Source of the DNA: Gavia stellata
Lineage: Eukaryota; Chordata; Aves; Gaviiformes; Gaviidae
Length of the DNA stretch: 64,000 nucleotides
Assembly: GCF_030936135.1 (NCBI RefSeq)
Contig: NC_082602.1
Location: 62,001 to 126,000 of the forward strand
Direction of reading: 5' to 3'
This document shows positions 36,801-47,842 of the stretch, one piece after another; positions within the stretch are counted from its first letter, which is position 1; every line of letters begins with the position of its first letter. Made by a program: the position numbers and the translations under genes. The notes beneath the pieces are model-generated. The model was not told where the DNA came from. It did not search any database and was given only the letters and a program-made list of their open reading frames with translations.

Positions 36801-37170
36801 GGAGGTGCCTGGCAGCAGGATGAGAGGTGACGGCGACGCAGGCCCCAGCAGGCAGCAGCCCCCAGCCCCCCACCACCGCCTCACCTCTGAGTGCTCTCAT
36901 CCTCCTCAGGGCAGCAGGATCCCCCAGATGGACGCACTGCTCTCTCTGGGTCCTCCTCCTGCGAATGCCATGAGAAACTGGGGCAGCACCAGCCCCTTGG
37001 GAAGATATAGAGCCTGCCCACTGTGACACCCGTGCGGGGCGCATCGCGTCACAGAGGGCTGCTGTGACACAGGGACACGTGCTGGGGACACGCCGCGGGG
37101 CGGGGACCAGACACGGAGCACCCTGCGGATCTCCACAGGCCCCGAAATGCAGGATTTCCCCATTCTCCAT
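18752..37170 (-). CDS. Maestro heat-like repeat (MROH) family protein, arm 1 copy
   Basis: A minus-strand gene of at least 34 exons. Exons 1-33 (37170 to 19005) have canonical splice sites and consistent phases, and their lengths sum to 4158 bases, giving 1386 codons with no stop. The protein is a chain of helical HEAT-like repeats resembling vertebrate MROH1/MROH2 along nearly its whole length. Examples are GKVPDEIVLLTLGKMA in exon 4, LWPRLLQYVVPAQYSG in exon 13, KGLPMD in exon 29, WALLEDPLTHSDGVRLL in exon 32 and RVTATAFFAE in exon 33. No catalytic motif is expected; the family's role is poorly known. The start ATG (37170) is a guess: the frame is open there, but exon 1 is not similar to relatives. 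The C-terminal 200-odd residues of relatives are absent, and the last exon (18849-18752) is out of phase with exon 33. The first eight exons are duplicated in reverse at 59.0-64 kb. Confidence 0.8.
19005..24559 (-). CDS. MROH arm 1, exons 23-33
   Basis: Exons: 23, 24559-24424; 24, 24318-24223; 25, 23754-23650; 26, 23424-23301; 27, 22348-22248; 28, 21817-21665; 29, 21109-20964; 30, 20716-20554; 31, 20257-20061; 32, 19445-19308; 33, 19116-19005. Exon 25 holds VLKGWLTSANEWERERALQV and exon 30 holds DTVELWRSLGRS, both standard for the family. For exon 27 the acceptor at 22349 (GTTTGTTCCAG) was chosen over a nearer CTAG because only it keeps phase with exon 26. Exon 33 ends at phase 0 with FFAE. 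Confidence 0.8.
24922..32071 (-). CDS. MROH arm 1, exons 9-22
   Basis: Exons: 9, 32071-31958; 10, 31468-31404; 11, 31062-30943; 12, 29917-29810; 13, 29614-29455; 14, 29069-29029; 15, 28742-28601; 16, 27877-27825; 17, 27385-27278; 18, 27071-26952; 19, 26766-26644; 20, 25816-25655; 21, 25428-25306; 22, 24989-24922. Family-like segments include FIRELLSSGSQSCWAWDVV (exon 11), LPAPQALLARLL (14), FLRASLEPIEDRAW (17), ALRAPKEQLLTRVDKEIVG (20) and SITEVSCAIQAVG (21). Exon 13 carries an acidic insert, CEEDEEEPDAVDS, probably a loop between helices. All junctions keep phase. Confidence 0.8.
32183..37170 (-). CDS. MROH arm 1, exons 1-8 (duplicated part)
   Basis: Exons: 1, 37170-36885; 2, 36375-36236; 3, 35537-35415; 4, 34886-34721; 5, 34318-34220; 6, 33729-33578; 7, 33188-33045; 8, 32252-32183. 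Exon 1 is Cys/Arg/Pro-rich and may be partly non-coding. Exon 2 ends VASGASLLKRLQDHE. Exon 3 (GDRVETYRELESFL) starts the helical repeats. Exon 4 (VKMAASDVLVALARSRFHFV) and exon 5 (IPFVGMTLLALRAMLSRVG) are the best-conserved family segments. Exon 6 has two or more acidic residues at its end (GCEEEE). Every exon has a counterpart in arm 2 at the mirrored position; most differences are single bases. Confidence 0.8.
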
Positions 37171-37189
37171 CACTTGAACTCACTCATGG

Positions 37190-37445
37190 TCCTCGAACAG
37201 TTCTAGCAAGGACTTTCTCCCGAGAGCCCTTCCCAGCCCCGTCCCCGATCCACGTCCCCCTCCAGGGACCCGAGGCCACCGGAGCACTTTGTGCCACCGC
37301 TCACAGCCGCACAGCGTTACTCAGCCATCTGGCAAAGCCTCGCTGGCACCCAGGGCCTGAGAGCATCAGGCCACAAGCCTCCAGTAAACATGCACGGCAA
37401 AGTTTTTCCCCATTTTCCCATTTTCAGCCCAGAACATCAGCACTG
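37190..37445. other. Block present only in arm 1
   Basis: About 260 bases lie between CACTCATGG and CACTGATGG, while arm 2 has a single CACTCATGG at the matching point. The near-identical edges suggest a deletion in arm 2 by short-repeat pairing. No coding content was recognised. Confidence 0.6.
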
Positions 37446-37639
37446 ATGGGGGGCCCCAGCCCAGCCTGTCTGGGCCCTCGGGGCACAGCTGCTCCTGGCC
37501 CATCCCGCCCTGCGGGCCGTGCTGGGCCTTCTCAGGGGAAGGCCCGGGCCCTCGCCCTGAGGCCTCGCAGCACGAACAGGCGGAGGGTGCCCAGCCCAGC
37601 CCCGGTCGGGCGCCCTCCTGCTCCCTCCCTCAGTGCCAG

Positions 37640-38109
37640 TGTCACCGAAATCGGGAATGGAACCCCTTCACACTGGTCTATTAAAGAGCAGGCATTACTT
37701 CATTCGGCACCGGGTGCGTGGGGGATCTCTCCAGCCAGCATGCACCCCGGGCTGAAATCATGACAGGGATTTAAAACAGGTGACAAAGTTAGTTACGCCT
37801 ACTGCTCCTACCCCTTAACTAACTATTGGTTAGTACCTTTCTTACTTCATCTTACAGATACAGTTCCAATTCCCTACGCATGCCCAGAGGGGAGGGGGCT
37901 TATTTGGGTTGGGGGCATTTTCTAGCTAGGACGTGTGGGTTTCACATGACAATGAGGCAGGTCAGCCTTAAAACAGTTTTGGCACTCCATTCTATTTTCC
38001 TAGACTTCGTCCTTGTGGTAATCCTTACTGTTAGTTAGTGGAGACAGTTTTTAACTGTAATTTTATGTCTAAATACCAGGTGCACGCATTACAAAGTATC
38101 TTCTTCACA
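37640..38109 (-). mobile_element. Class I ERV LTR upstream of MROH, arm 1
   Basis: Read on the minus strand it starts TGTGAAGAAGATAC and ends near GTGACA. It carries GCATGCGTAGGGAATT, an ACCAAT box, a TTTTAAAT TATA-like box and TTTAATAGA, all aligned with the LTR at 11871-12383. It points the same way as the MROH gene and ends about 470 bases upstream of the proposed start codon, so it could supply a promoter. No internal proviral sequence accompanies it. Confidence 0.65.
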
Positions 38110-38829
38110 TTATTTCCATTCCTTTTACACTACTTTGACCCTGCGTTTCAGGATGTTCTGTAACACCAGCACCAGGCCGAGCCACTGACTGCGGGGGCCT
38201 GGGGTTGCGGCCGTCAGCTCCTGCTGAGGCGTAGGAGCCCCCAGGTGCGGGGGGGCCTGGCTCTCAGCCTGCGGAGAAGTGGCCTCACCCTCAGCCTGCG
38301 GAGAAGTGGCCTGTGGAGAGGGTCCAGGTCGGGCCGGTGCCCTCCCCTGCCCCAGCCCTACTTTCAGGGGCGCAGCGTGATGCTGTGTGGTTACGCACGG
38401 GTGGGCCGGGAGCGGCGAGGGGCTTCTGCAAGTAGGTTCCCAAGAGCTCAGTTACTGTGTTGCTCCTCTTCCATACTGCCCCTTCTGCCTTCCGTGCAGC
38501 GAATCAGCCTGGGGCTGAGTCAGGTGGGGCGAGACCTTGGCTGTCCCAAACAGGTATTCCCCCCTCGGGGCAAGACGTCTTGGTGCCAGGCCTCTGCAAA
38601 GGGAGGACAGACTCTGGGTTGGAAAGGGCAGAGCCAGCCATCAGAGGGATCCCTCTCTCTCCAGCCAGGTCCCCCGCAAGCCCCTCTCCGGCATCAGGGA
38701 ACTCCAGTCCAACGCCAGGCTCCAAAACCTGCTTCTGTCTCACGAGGAGTGTCAGAGAAGTCCCCTCTTCCCCGCCCCGGGCTGGCCCTGCAGCCGGGGG
38801 AAGCACCTTCCCTGTTTGGAGGTACTTAC

Positions 38830-38955
38830 CAGGGCGGCTGCCGCTGCAGCTCTTGCTGCTGCCTGTTGGTCTCAGTGACGTGCTTGAATATGTCCCAGCC
38901 TGCTTGATGCGGCTCCAGCCTTTCCAGGACCCGGACCGCTCCTGGAGAAAGGTGG
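38830..38955 (-). CDS. Upstream exon-like segment shared by both arms
   Basis: 126 bases with acceptor TGCTGTTGCAG and donor GTAAGTACC on the minus strand. One frame is open and reads VRVLERLEPHQAGWDIFKHV followed by a Gln/Arg-rich stretch. It lies upstream of the LTR and could be a 5' exon of the MROH gene or of a separate transcript. I cannot place it in a known MROH protein. The copy in arm 2 (57982-58107) keeps both splice sites and the open frame, but that is expected for a young duplication. Confidence 0.45.
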
Positions 38956-39179
38956 CTGCAACAGCAGGGAAAAGTCATCCCTCAGCTTCTGCTGGAGACC
39001 CCTTCTGCCTCCACGCCCGTCCGGCCTCTGCACCCACCCACTCCTCCATCCACCCGCACTTTCGCCCCGTGGTGAGTTTTAGGCCTTGGCTGTGGGGGGA
39101 CCCTGGTCATGCCCATGTTAGGAGGAATTAGGTACACTTGCTTACTCTTTTATTACATGAGCAACAAATCACACACACA

Positions 39180-39440
39180 CACAGAATCACAGAATCACCA
39201 AGGCTGGAAAAGACCTTTAAGATCATCAAGTCCAACCATCAACAAAAAGAAAAACAAACAAACAAAAAAACCCAACACACATCACACACCGCCATGCCCA
39301 TTAAGCCATGTCCCGCAATGCCACGTCCACACGTTCCTTGAACACCTCCAGTGAGGGTGACTCCACCACTTCCCTGGGCAGTTTATTCCAGTGTGTCACC
39401 ATTCTCACAGTAAAGACATTTTTCCTAATGTAGATGAACA
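39180..39440 (-). mobile_element. CR1 3' end, arm 1
   Basis: Minus-strand CR1 tail: TGCCCAGGGAAGTGGTGGAG, TGGACTTGATGATCTTAAAGG, then the ATTCTGTGATTCTG-type 3' end, with an A/C-rich expansion at 39240-39290 and a (CA)n run at 39170-39182. Upstream of it (39441-39597) is a segment not belonging to CR1 that is shared with arm 2. Confidence 0.75.
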
Positions 39441-39597
39441 GCAGAAAAGCTTTGGAGAAAAGCACTTCTTCAAATCTGTTATAAAGCTGTTATCTTCAAA
39501 AGCTACATACTTATTGGGAAGAGTTGAAGAGATGATTTAAAGGGAATATGTGAGGGAGAAAAAATAGTCTGTAAAGACTTACACCTCCTGTGCTTTC

Positions 39598-41400
39598 TGC
39601 TGATTGTTGTATAGTGTGCAGCACTACATCAGTGATGACACCATGACACTGTGGTGCACTGTGCTGCAACTGGGGAAGAGCAGTCCCTGGGCACTGCAGA
39701 CGGTTTTCCTATGCAGGATTATTACTGTGTTTGGATATGGTGTGGTTATGTGAGGAGGGAAAGAAATACCATTTCAGTGTGGTACAGCCAGGGATGGAGG
39801 GAAAAGGAACGAGGATCAGGGCAGGTCGCTCATGTGGGGATGAGGCAGTGGTTTGTTTGGGGGCTTAAAGATCTCTTCTGAGATGGAGATGGGGCTGTGT
39901 GTGCTTGAGACTGAGCTGAGGGATTCCTGTGAGGTGGGGGGGGGGCAACTGATCGCAGTGTGAATCTTGGCTGCATTGGAATTGAGTCTGGTGGTTTCCT
40001 GCATCAACAACCTTTTCTGCTGTCTTCTGGAGGTAAGAGCCAATTGAGGTGGAATCTCACTGTGACTGTTGGTGCTGAAGTTCTCATCATAGCCTAGTCG
40101 GAGAGCTCTGGAGGAGACAGGAGAGGTGTCTTCTTCCAAAAGTTTGGCAGCTTACTGATTTGCTTCCTCACAGTTTATATGGTACACAGGGCAGGCAGGA
40201 GACCATCTGATGCCTCAAGGCTTTTATGCACGACCAGGTGAAAGCCTTGTCCAGTGTCCGGAGACAACTTCACACAGCCACAGCTCCGGCCGCGTGACGT
40301 GTGCCCAGATATCTCGGGACAGTTGCTGGAATGGGGAGGGAAAATGGTGGTGGAAGTTTCCTGCTCTCTAGTAAATCCTTGTTATCGTCACATTGCTTGT
40401 TTTGCTTTTTCCCCTACTGTACATTTCCTGGTACCACCACCATCATACACTTTTTCTGGGACTTACAAAGTACTTTCCTTCTGTTTGTCCATGCCTGTGA
40501 GACTTCAGCTGCTCTGCCCTGTTGCATGGCTTATTTTGCTTCTCTCTGATCGTGCCTCTTAACTTATCTCTGAGGGCTTGATGTGCTTCCGTATTTTTTC
40601 CTCTTTGTCTTTCTCTGCATCTGTGGGTTTTTTTTATTTTTATTATTTTACACTCCTGTGCAGTGGACACCTTTCTTCCCTTCCCTCTGAATGAGCTGGG
40701 GCACTTCCTTGTCCCTGTCTGTGCCATTCCCTGCTCTCCTTGGGTAAACGGAGTCTCTGTGGCCTCCCAAGTCCTCACGTTCCTTTGGTGGCTCTTGGGG
40801 CCTTAAGTTTCACCGAAAGCCTTTCTCTTGCTGGCAGCGTGTGGTTTCAGATGCATCTTTCCCTTTCTTGTCACTCCTCTGCCCCATCAGAAAGAAGGGT
40901 CACATAGATGTTTGGACAAGGTTCTGGAGCAAGTGTTTTCTCATGGTTATTCCTCAGAGCGCCCTCAGTCACGAGGCATTCCCATCACCCTCTTCTTCAG
41001 AGCTGGCCTGGTCTCAGACATTGATTGCAACTTTCTTTGCTCCTTAGTTTGGGTGCAAAACACCGCTGGGTACAAAAGAGAGGATGCTGCTCCTGGCAAG
41101 AGCTGTTGGTATCAAAACTCCCTTGCATGATGATAGATGCTGTGAAGGGTCTGTGTACTCCCTGTGTCCTGCCTCAACCCGTGTACACAGTGGTAGAAGT
41201 CCTGCCTTTTGCTGCTCTTGAGCTTTTGACTGTTAGTGGCCTCTCAGTGGAGTCTTTCTTCTGAGTCCCACTCTTTGTTTTACAACGGGTCTGCACTTGC
41301 ACACTCCTGTCCTGCTTGTGGGGTAGCTGCTGATCCTCTCTCATTGCAGCTGTGAGCAGGTGCTGGAGCCTTTGACTGGAAGAGCAGAAATGGATGGAGT
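39598..41400. other. Left part of the spacer
   Basis: Ordinary composition with no recognised repeat. The only coding-like item is a minus-strand open segment at 40145-39816, listed separately. T-rich runs lie near 40630. Confidence 0.4.
39816..40145 (-). other. Open segment resembling a C-terminal exon, unassigned
   Basis: The minus strand is open for about 110 codons ending TGA. It reads EEDTSPVSSRALRLGYDE, a Gln/Arg-rich stretch (RRQQKRLLMQETTRLN), then a Ser/Pro-rich tail. The composition is protein-like rather than low complexity. An AG acceptor candidate lies at about 40154-40160, but its pyrimidine tract is weak. I do not recognise the protein, and a chance open frame remains possible. 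Confidence 0.3.
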
Positions 41401-42162
41401 GGAGCGATTCAAGACCGTCTTGGGTGGCCTGGAGAGTGGAAAAAAAATTGATTTGGCAATAAAAACTGGCAATCTAACTTGGTTTTTTAGCTGCATGCAG
41501 TTTGACTGTCTGCAGGGGTAAATTCACCCCCACGCACATTTAAGCAGTCATGCTTACAAGAAAAGCCAAGAAAGAAATCACCTTTATCAGGGGGAAGCAT
41601 TCCTGCCTTTCTGTGAAATTTTATCCTTCAGACAGGTAAAAAAAAGGCCCCTTCCTTATACATTGTAAGGTCTTTATTGCACTTGATTTTAACCACACAC
41701 ATTTATTTCAACTCAGACTAACGTCTTCATTTGCCAAATTATAAAGACTGGGGATTTCGGTGCCACAAAAATCTTACTTAGCATCTGTATGGAAGCTCAG
41801 GCTGAACTAGCAAGTTACTCTCAAAACTCAGGGAAGGTTGTTTGCTTTTAGTTTGCATAGTAGATACCTGTATAAAAAGTCTTCTATGGGTAGGTATTTC
41901 CCGCAGCAAAAAATAGAAATTAAAAAGGAAAAAGAAAAACAACAACAACAAAAAATCTAAAAAATACCCAGAACATTTGATGAACTTTATTCTTTGACTA
42001 ATAGCTGTTGCTACAACTAAGATCGGGAGATGTTGTTTCCAAAACTTTCAGACATTTTTCAGTACAGTTAGCTAAGTTTCATTAATCTGAGATTTGTTTA
42101 TTTGTTTTGCAGCAGGTTTTATACTAATGTGTGTCTTTAAGAAAATTTCCAGGTTTTCTGTT

Positions 42163-42230
42163 TGGAAGGAATTGGGATTTGTACAGTCGGATAGGAAGGA
42201 ACTGCAATGAAATTACTTCAGAAAGAATTG
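42163..42230 (+). other. Exon-like segment, unassigned
   Basis: An acceptor (AAAATTTCCAG) and donor (ATTG|GTAAGTGG) bound 67-68 bases. One frame is open and reads FLFGRNWDLYSRIGRN. I do not recognise it. Splice-like sites of this quality occur by chance in AT-rich DNA, so support is limited. Confidence 0.25.
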
Positions 42231-44113
42231 GTAAGTGGTTGTCATCCTCAGGCCTGGAGGTACTGAAAAACCAGCGCATCCTCTGCAATGTTAATCAGCT
42301 ATCAATAATAAGCATAAAACTCATTTGTACAGAGGTGATTAAACCTGGCTGCGTACAGAAGCGGGCTGCGTTCCCAACAGCGGCCCCGCCACTGACTTCA
42401 GTCCTCCACCAAACTCCTTTTTTCTTCTCCACCGCAATAAAACTAGCCTTTCCTGTACTGCTGTAACCTTAGTTCCCCCTTACGGCACATCCATTTCTCC
42501 CACCCAGAGAATAACCCGTTTCCCTCCATACGCCGTGGTCTCCCTACTGCAATAGGTGCTGGGGCCCAGAAGGTATCATAAAGGGGCAGTTTCCAATTCC
42601 CCAAACAATAAATGCAAATAACTGCTGGACAGCAATACACCACGGAAGGTGGTATGAAAGTTATTTTACTGCAGCCGCTACAGTACGTCACCGTACGATG
42701 CTGAGCTAGAACACTGCAAGGGAATGGGAAATGGCTTGGAGAAAAACTCTTGTGATTGCCCCTAGAGCTTCAGCAAGAAATGCAAAGATGAAAGCTGAGT
42801 TTTAAAAAGCACCTGCCATTTTTGACATAACTATCAGTCTGATGCAAAACACAATTTTTCACTGCTAACTGGAAACTCTTCAAGTGATTCTGGATTCCAA
42901 GTAAGATGTACCTTCCGTCAAGATATACTGAGGATTTGATGAGTTTACTGTATAGCCACAATTCTTCAGATTATGATGGTTTATATTGCTTTGTGTATGT
43001 GAAAGTCAATGAACTTTTTTGTCCCTTGCATGAAGTAGTCAAAACCTTTCTCCTTGTAAAAAAAATAAAATAAAATAAAAAAGGTTGTTGAAGTGATCAG
43101 AAAAGACTCTACTCAGTTTTAAATATAGAATATACAATGGTCTAAACTCTGCAATAAAAAAATACTGTAACTCTTGATTTCCGTGACAGTAGAGCCAAAC
43201 CGTTCACTTCACCTTACCATCAAAAGTCAGCAGTTTCCACAGTTTCAAAACTATGTGTTGCAGGACGCACGCAGTGCTCTTCAGGGAGGACTCGCTCCCT
43301 GACTGATCGAGCAAGGCTTTTAACCAGCAGGATTACAATTCCACCTCTTAAAAGTTCAGTTTTCTTCCCCTGAATCCAAACTCATCTAACTAAAGAGGTC
43401 CTTCTTGCTAACAACAGCTTGAGGGCTTCTGAGGGTGCTTCCTGCTCCTCAATGTCTTTTTTTACCCCCCTCGACCACACTGTTCTTAGCAGAAGTTTTT
43501 TATTTTTCTTTTTCAGCCTTTTGTCTACCCATCTCCTTGAGTCTCTGCTCAACAGGGCAGCTGAGCCCACAGACTTTGTCAGATCCCTGCTGACACAACT
43601 CCTAAGGATACTGAGGATAATTAGTACAAAAATAAATGCTTTTCATGTAAAAAGATACTTCAGTGGTGCATTAATAAGCGATGTCTCACAATGCAGCTAC
43701 GTGTTTAAAGTGTTGAATCTTGAATTGGTACAAAGAAAGCCTCTGAGGTGTCATGGAGTATATTAGTGTTCATGTGGACTGATAATTACCCCATGGAACC
43801 TGATAATGAATCTGTTCGTTGCAAAACTAGTCCAGCAACTGATTAAATAAACCTAATCTACATTTTACTGCTAATTGGCTTTTCTTCTTTGCATGATGAT
43901 GGAAAAAAATCAGTATAGAAATGGACAAAACCTTCACAAAGTGAGCATGCCAGGAACAGACCGAAGGGGAAAGAGGGAGGAGAAATTTTCTTTCCAATGT
44001 TATGAGACATTCACGAGGATGTCTTTTTTTAACTGCATTTGATGACTTGCACATCCTGATAATAAATGCTAATTTATTGAAGGCTTCCTGAGACAATGGG
44101 GAAAAAAAAAATT

Positions 44114-44268
44114 ACTTACCAGATTTGATCAGACACAGAAACACTAAAGTAAATATAAAACTATGTAACAACAGCAAAAGAAGAACCCAAACAACAAACA
44201 CCACAGGTTTTCTTGGAAACCGGAATTTATCTAACAACAGTAAATTCATTCCCAGAGAGAAAGTAAGA
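44114..44268 (-). other. Exon-like segment with a hydrophobic stretch, unassigned
   Basis: On the minus strand the acceptor GTGTGCATTCCCTAG and donor CTG|GTAAGTAA bound about 155 bases. One frame is open and includes KPVVFVVWVLLLLLLHSFI, which would be membrane-spanning. Hydrophobic runs also arise from T-rich DNA, so this may be chance. Confidence 0.2.
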
Positions 44269-45568
44269 TGGCGACAACTAGGGAATGCACACAGAAGCAT
44301 ACGGAGCAATTAGCAGACACAGGAGTTCATACATGCATCCTTTCATCTAGCAAAGACATGGGACATGGTTTTTCCTGTTGTTATAAGGCAATATATTTGG
44401 TTTGTGACACTTGAATTTTTGAAAGGTTTATGCTAGCTCATTGGAAGACAATACTGAAGCTGTGCTTTGCATTCCCCTAACGGAAATGAAGTGAAAGGAT
44501 TTGCACATGTATTATGAGATAGAACTTTGAACAATGACTTTGAACGCTGTCTTATCGTGGGCTTTGGTGACTTTTTTGCAAGATAATAATTTTTGCAATG
44601 ATTATTAGAGGACTCAAAACTCAGTAGATTTATTTCTTTTCCCTCCTGGTCTGGGAACTTGTAAAGCAGTTTACTCCATCACTGTCATGGGCACTGAATC
44701 GGACTCAACAGGTAGCACTTCACAAGCAAATTTCTGCCCAGGGAAGCAATACCTAATCTAAGGTGCAGATCACAGGCTGTTAACTTAGCTCTGTGTCCGC
44801 GCTTCAGCAGCGGTGAGGCAGTTTAGCCCACACTTACCACTCACCTACCGCAGGATTAAGCATTCAGAATAGCTCACGTGCTGCAAAAACATCCAAAGTT
44901 TGTTTACTCTGAACTACGAGTTTCTGCCTCCTCTACAAAGTTGCAGAAGCACCTCACAAGCATTTGATACCAGAGGCACTGATGTTTATATGACCTTAGC
45001 TGTGATCCTAGACCTAATAAGGCCATGATAGCAATCAATTACAGTAGCTCATTGGTGGCACTGCAAAAGTGACACTCACAAAACCAGGCAACCACCAATG
45101 AAGATCGTCGCACCTTGTGGCAAAGCTCGGTCGGTTACAGGCAGCACCCAGCTGACCGAGAAGGGACTCTCACAACATTTCACCCTATATGCACACCCAG
45201 AGAGGACCATGAGATGACCTTTGGCTCTGCTTGGAAGACCTGCAGCTTCGGGGGAATTTACACTGTCTGTGCAAATGGCAGAACTGCAAAACAGGTTTTT
45301 ACAAGTGTATAAACTGTAATTATACAGCACTGTGCCCAGCCTGGAGCAGATTTAATAATATTATTAATACTGCCATGAGTCAGACCAACTCTCAGAGGGC
45401 ATAGTGTAAACCTTGATATTGTTCTTCAGGAAAATAAATTGCTTCTCTGGTAACAAAGAGATCCATTAATTTTGCCGGCCTTTTCCATCTCTGCACACCA
45501 AAGACCATAAACAAAGCTCACACTGTACGGATTCTTCATTGCCAATCTATCCAACTGTTTTAGAGCGT

Positions 45569-45641
45569 CGAAGGGAAAGAAGCTTGGAAAGGAAATATGA
45601 TTCTGACCTCAGTAAATTCATGGATAGATGCCAGCTAAAGG
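45569..45641 (+). other. Exon-like segment, unassigned
   Basis: A good acceptor (CTATCCAACTGTTTTAG) and a consensus donor (AAAG|GTAAGTAA) bound about 73 bases. One frame is open and gives a charged helix-like peptide, RRRERSLERKYDSDLSKFMD. This is the best-looking orphan exon in the spacer. The parent gene is not recognised. Confidence 0.4.
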
Positions 45642-47767
45642 TAAGTAATTGCGCAAGACTGAACAAAAATATTATTCTTACCAGTTACATGAAATGCTTT
45701 ACTTTAGGGGTCAGCTGAGTAGATGTCTTGCCCTGTAAAGCAGGACTTCTTTTTCAAGCTACTGCTTCTGAATAATTCATACTTCAACTTTGTTCTAGAG
45801 TCATTAATATTCCTTCTCATGTTCATTGAAAAATTAAAAAGCAAATTAAAAAAAAAAAAGATGGTATTGGACTAAAAATAGTCCTTTGGCCTATGTAGTG
45901 GCTACCATCAAAAAACCCTCAGCAATCAGCATTCTGTTCCTTTTGCTACACACACTGGAGGTTCAACACCTACAGTGCAGTAAATTTTGATCTTTAAAAA
46001 AAACAAAACAACTGGTGCGAGTCACTTCAGACAAATCATTCTGAGGAGCGTATTGGCTACTATCAGCTTCTATATAACCTGACATCATAGTTAAAGTCTT
46101 ACAGCATCACGGACTCAGATGGGTCTCGTCTATGTGGTGCAATGCAGCCGTTTCACATCACGCAGAAGGCTCCAACCTATCTCTGAACGAGGTTCTCTGC
46201 CCAGGCTGCTTTGTCAGATCAGAGCATCGCAGGAGTCCACTGCCAGCCCCTGGCTAGTCCAGATGCTCAGGCTTCTCTGCACTTTATCACACTGCTTTTT
46301 GCAGCACAAATGTACTACATTTATTTACTAGCTGAATCTTTTTAGGTACCATCCATATCTTCTAAAGGAATTATCATTTACAAGTCAGGTAAAGATTTGA
46401 GGTACCAAGGTAAAACTTTGAGTTCAAACATCCTTCTTCCACTTCAGTTTATCAAAATTGCTACAGCACTCCAAATAGATAAACAGCAAAGAGCCGGTAG
46501 TTTATCAACAGAACCGGTTTCTCATTTCATAGATCAGATTTCTCAAAGTGCAGTTTGACACAAAAAAGCCAAAAAGCAAACACAAAAAGCCGACACCTGA
46601 ACAGATTGTAGCTTATGAAGTTAAACGAATACATTTGGCAACTCAGCACCTAAATCACTAGTCAGATTTTTCCTAGCCTAGACACGCTCCTTGGCAGACA
46701 CTGCTTTGTCTCCCAGCACAGCGTATGTGCCTGACGAAGGGCAGGAACGCATACAGAGCTGGATTCCTTTCATCTGTGAGAGCTGTATCAGGAAAATTCT
46801 ATGATCTGCATTATACCTTAAGATAACCAGACAAAAACCAAGGTAACGACCAAACAGCGGTTATTAATAATTTCTGCCTCACTGCCTCTGTACTGGGCAC
46901 TCCACCAGATCTGTGCAGATACAATGGGGTCATACTCTTGTCACCCTGCATAGTTTGGGTGCCCTAGTAACCCTGATGAGGCCGCATACTCAGCTGGACA
47001 GTAACTTGTGGTTGCCCAGTTTCCTTAAAATGACACTAAGCCCAAGCCAAATTAATGCAAAATTTAAAGAAAAGCATTTATTCACAAAGTCAAAAACAAA
47101 CAACACAGTTACAAAGGGTTATCAAATGCCAACATGTAGAAGTGCAAAAAAAGAAGTGTAAGTCAATATAACAAGGTTAAATATGGAACATCTCTCCCCT
47201 TCCCTTTCACAGCTGATTTGCTGCTGTTACAAGCTGAATATCAAGGCTCCAGTCTTGCTACACCTTACAAATCAGGCTGCAGCTGTTAGGAAGTGATTCT
47301 CCAGTAGAGAGAAATCACCTCTGTTGGAGGTGCACGTGCCCTGCAAGACCCAGTCTTCTCCCAGAAGTTTCCCAAAGGGTCCAGACAGACTTATACCACC
47401 TCCCCGAAGCTTGTTCCAGCCCTCCCTTATCCAGAAGGCACACTAATCACACACCTTGATTACAATAAGCCCTGTCTTACCTCCTTGAGATTGCACTGGT
47501 TATTAAACCAGAGCCTGTACTGTTAACCTGTGCAGAAGCAATTGATCAACTGCTGTATATTAGACACAATTTCAGCTGGTCCTAAAATGAATAAAACAAC
47601 TGTGGGAGATTCTGAAACTCGCTAAGAGTATCATCTGAATCAACCAAGCACAGTGGCAGCAGTGCTTGGTGACCCTGCTCAAGCATATTTGCAGCGGGAC
47701 CCTGAGGCCAGACAAAGCAGGAAACCGTAACGTGCAGGTTGGCAAAAGACTACGAGGCACAGGACGG

Positions 47768-47842
47768 CAAGGATGAGTAAGGCAGAGAGGATGAGTAAGG
47801 CAGAGAGGATGAGTAAGGCAGAGAGGATGAGTAAGGCAGAGG
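47768..47842 (+). repeat. 18-base tandem repeat, four copies
   Basis: Four head-to-tail copies of GATGAGTAAGGCAGAGAG, nearly perfect, inside the AT-rich spacer. The near-identity of the units suggests a recent minisatellite expansion. Confidence 0.85.

Larger units (their letters stand above)
32192..39597 (-). repeat. Inverted duplication, arm 1
   Basis: This matches 57335-64000 in reverse complement. Mirrored positions add up to 96190-96192 from 32192 to about 37185, to about 96453 from 37446 to 38109, and to about 96935 from 38610 to the inner end. The two steps are blocks present only here: 37190-37445 (about 260 bases) and about 38110-38595 (about 485 bases). The outer limit cannot be set, because arm 2 runs off the window. 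By eye the arms differ at a few bases per hundred or fewer. Confidence 0.9.

Noticed and set aside
32192-39597. The idea that arm 2 is a pure assembly echo of arm 1
   Set aside because: Not fully excluded, but the arms differ by scattered substitutions and two sizeable blocks, and their inner ends join different sequences. Kept as a caveat in the findings.
43382-43570. Minus-strand lysine-rich open frame of 62 codons
   Set aside because: A possible acceptor lies inside it, but the frame that acceptor favours meets a stop quickly, and no relative is recognised. Too weak to list as an exon.
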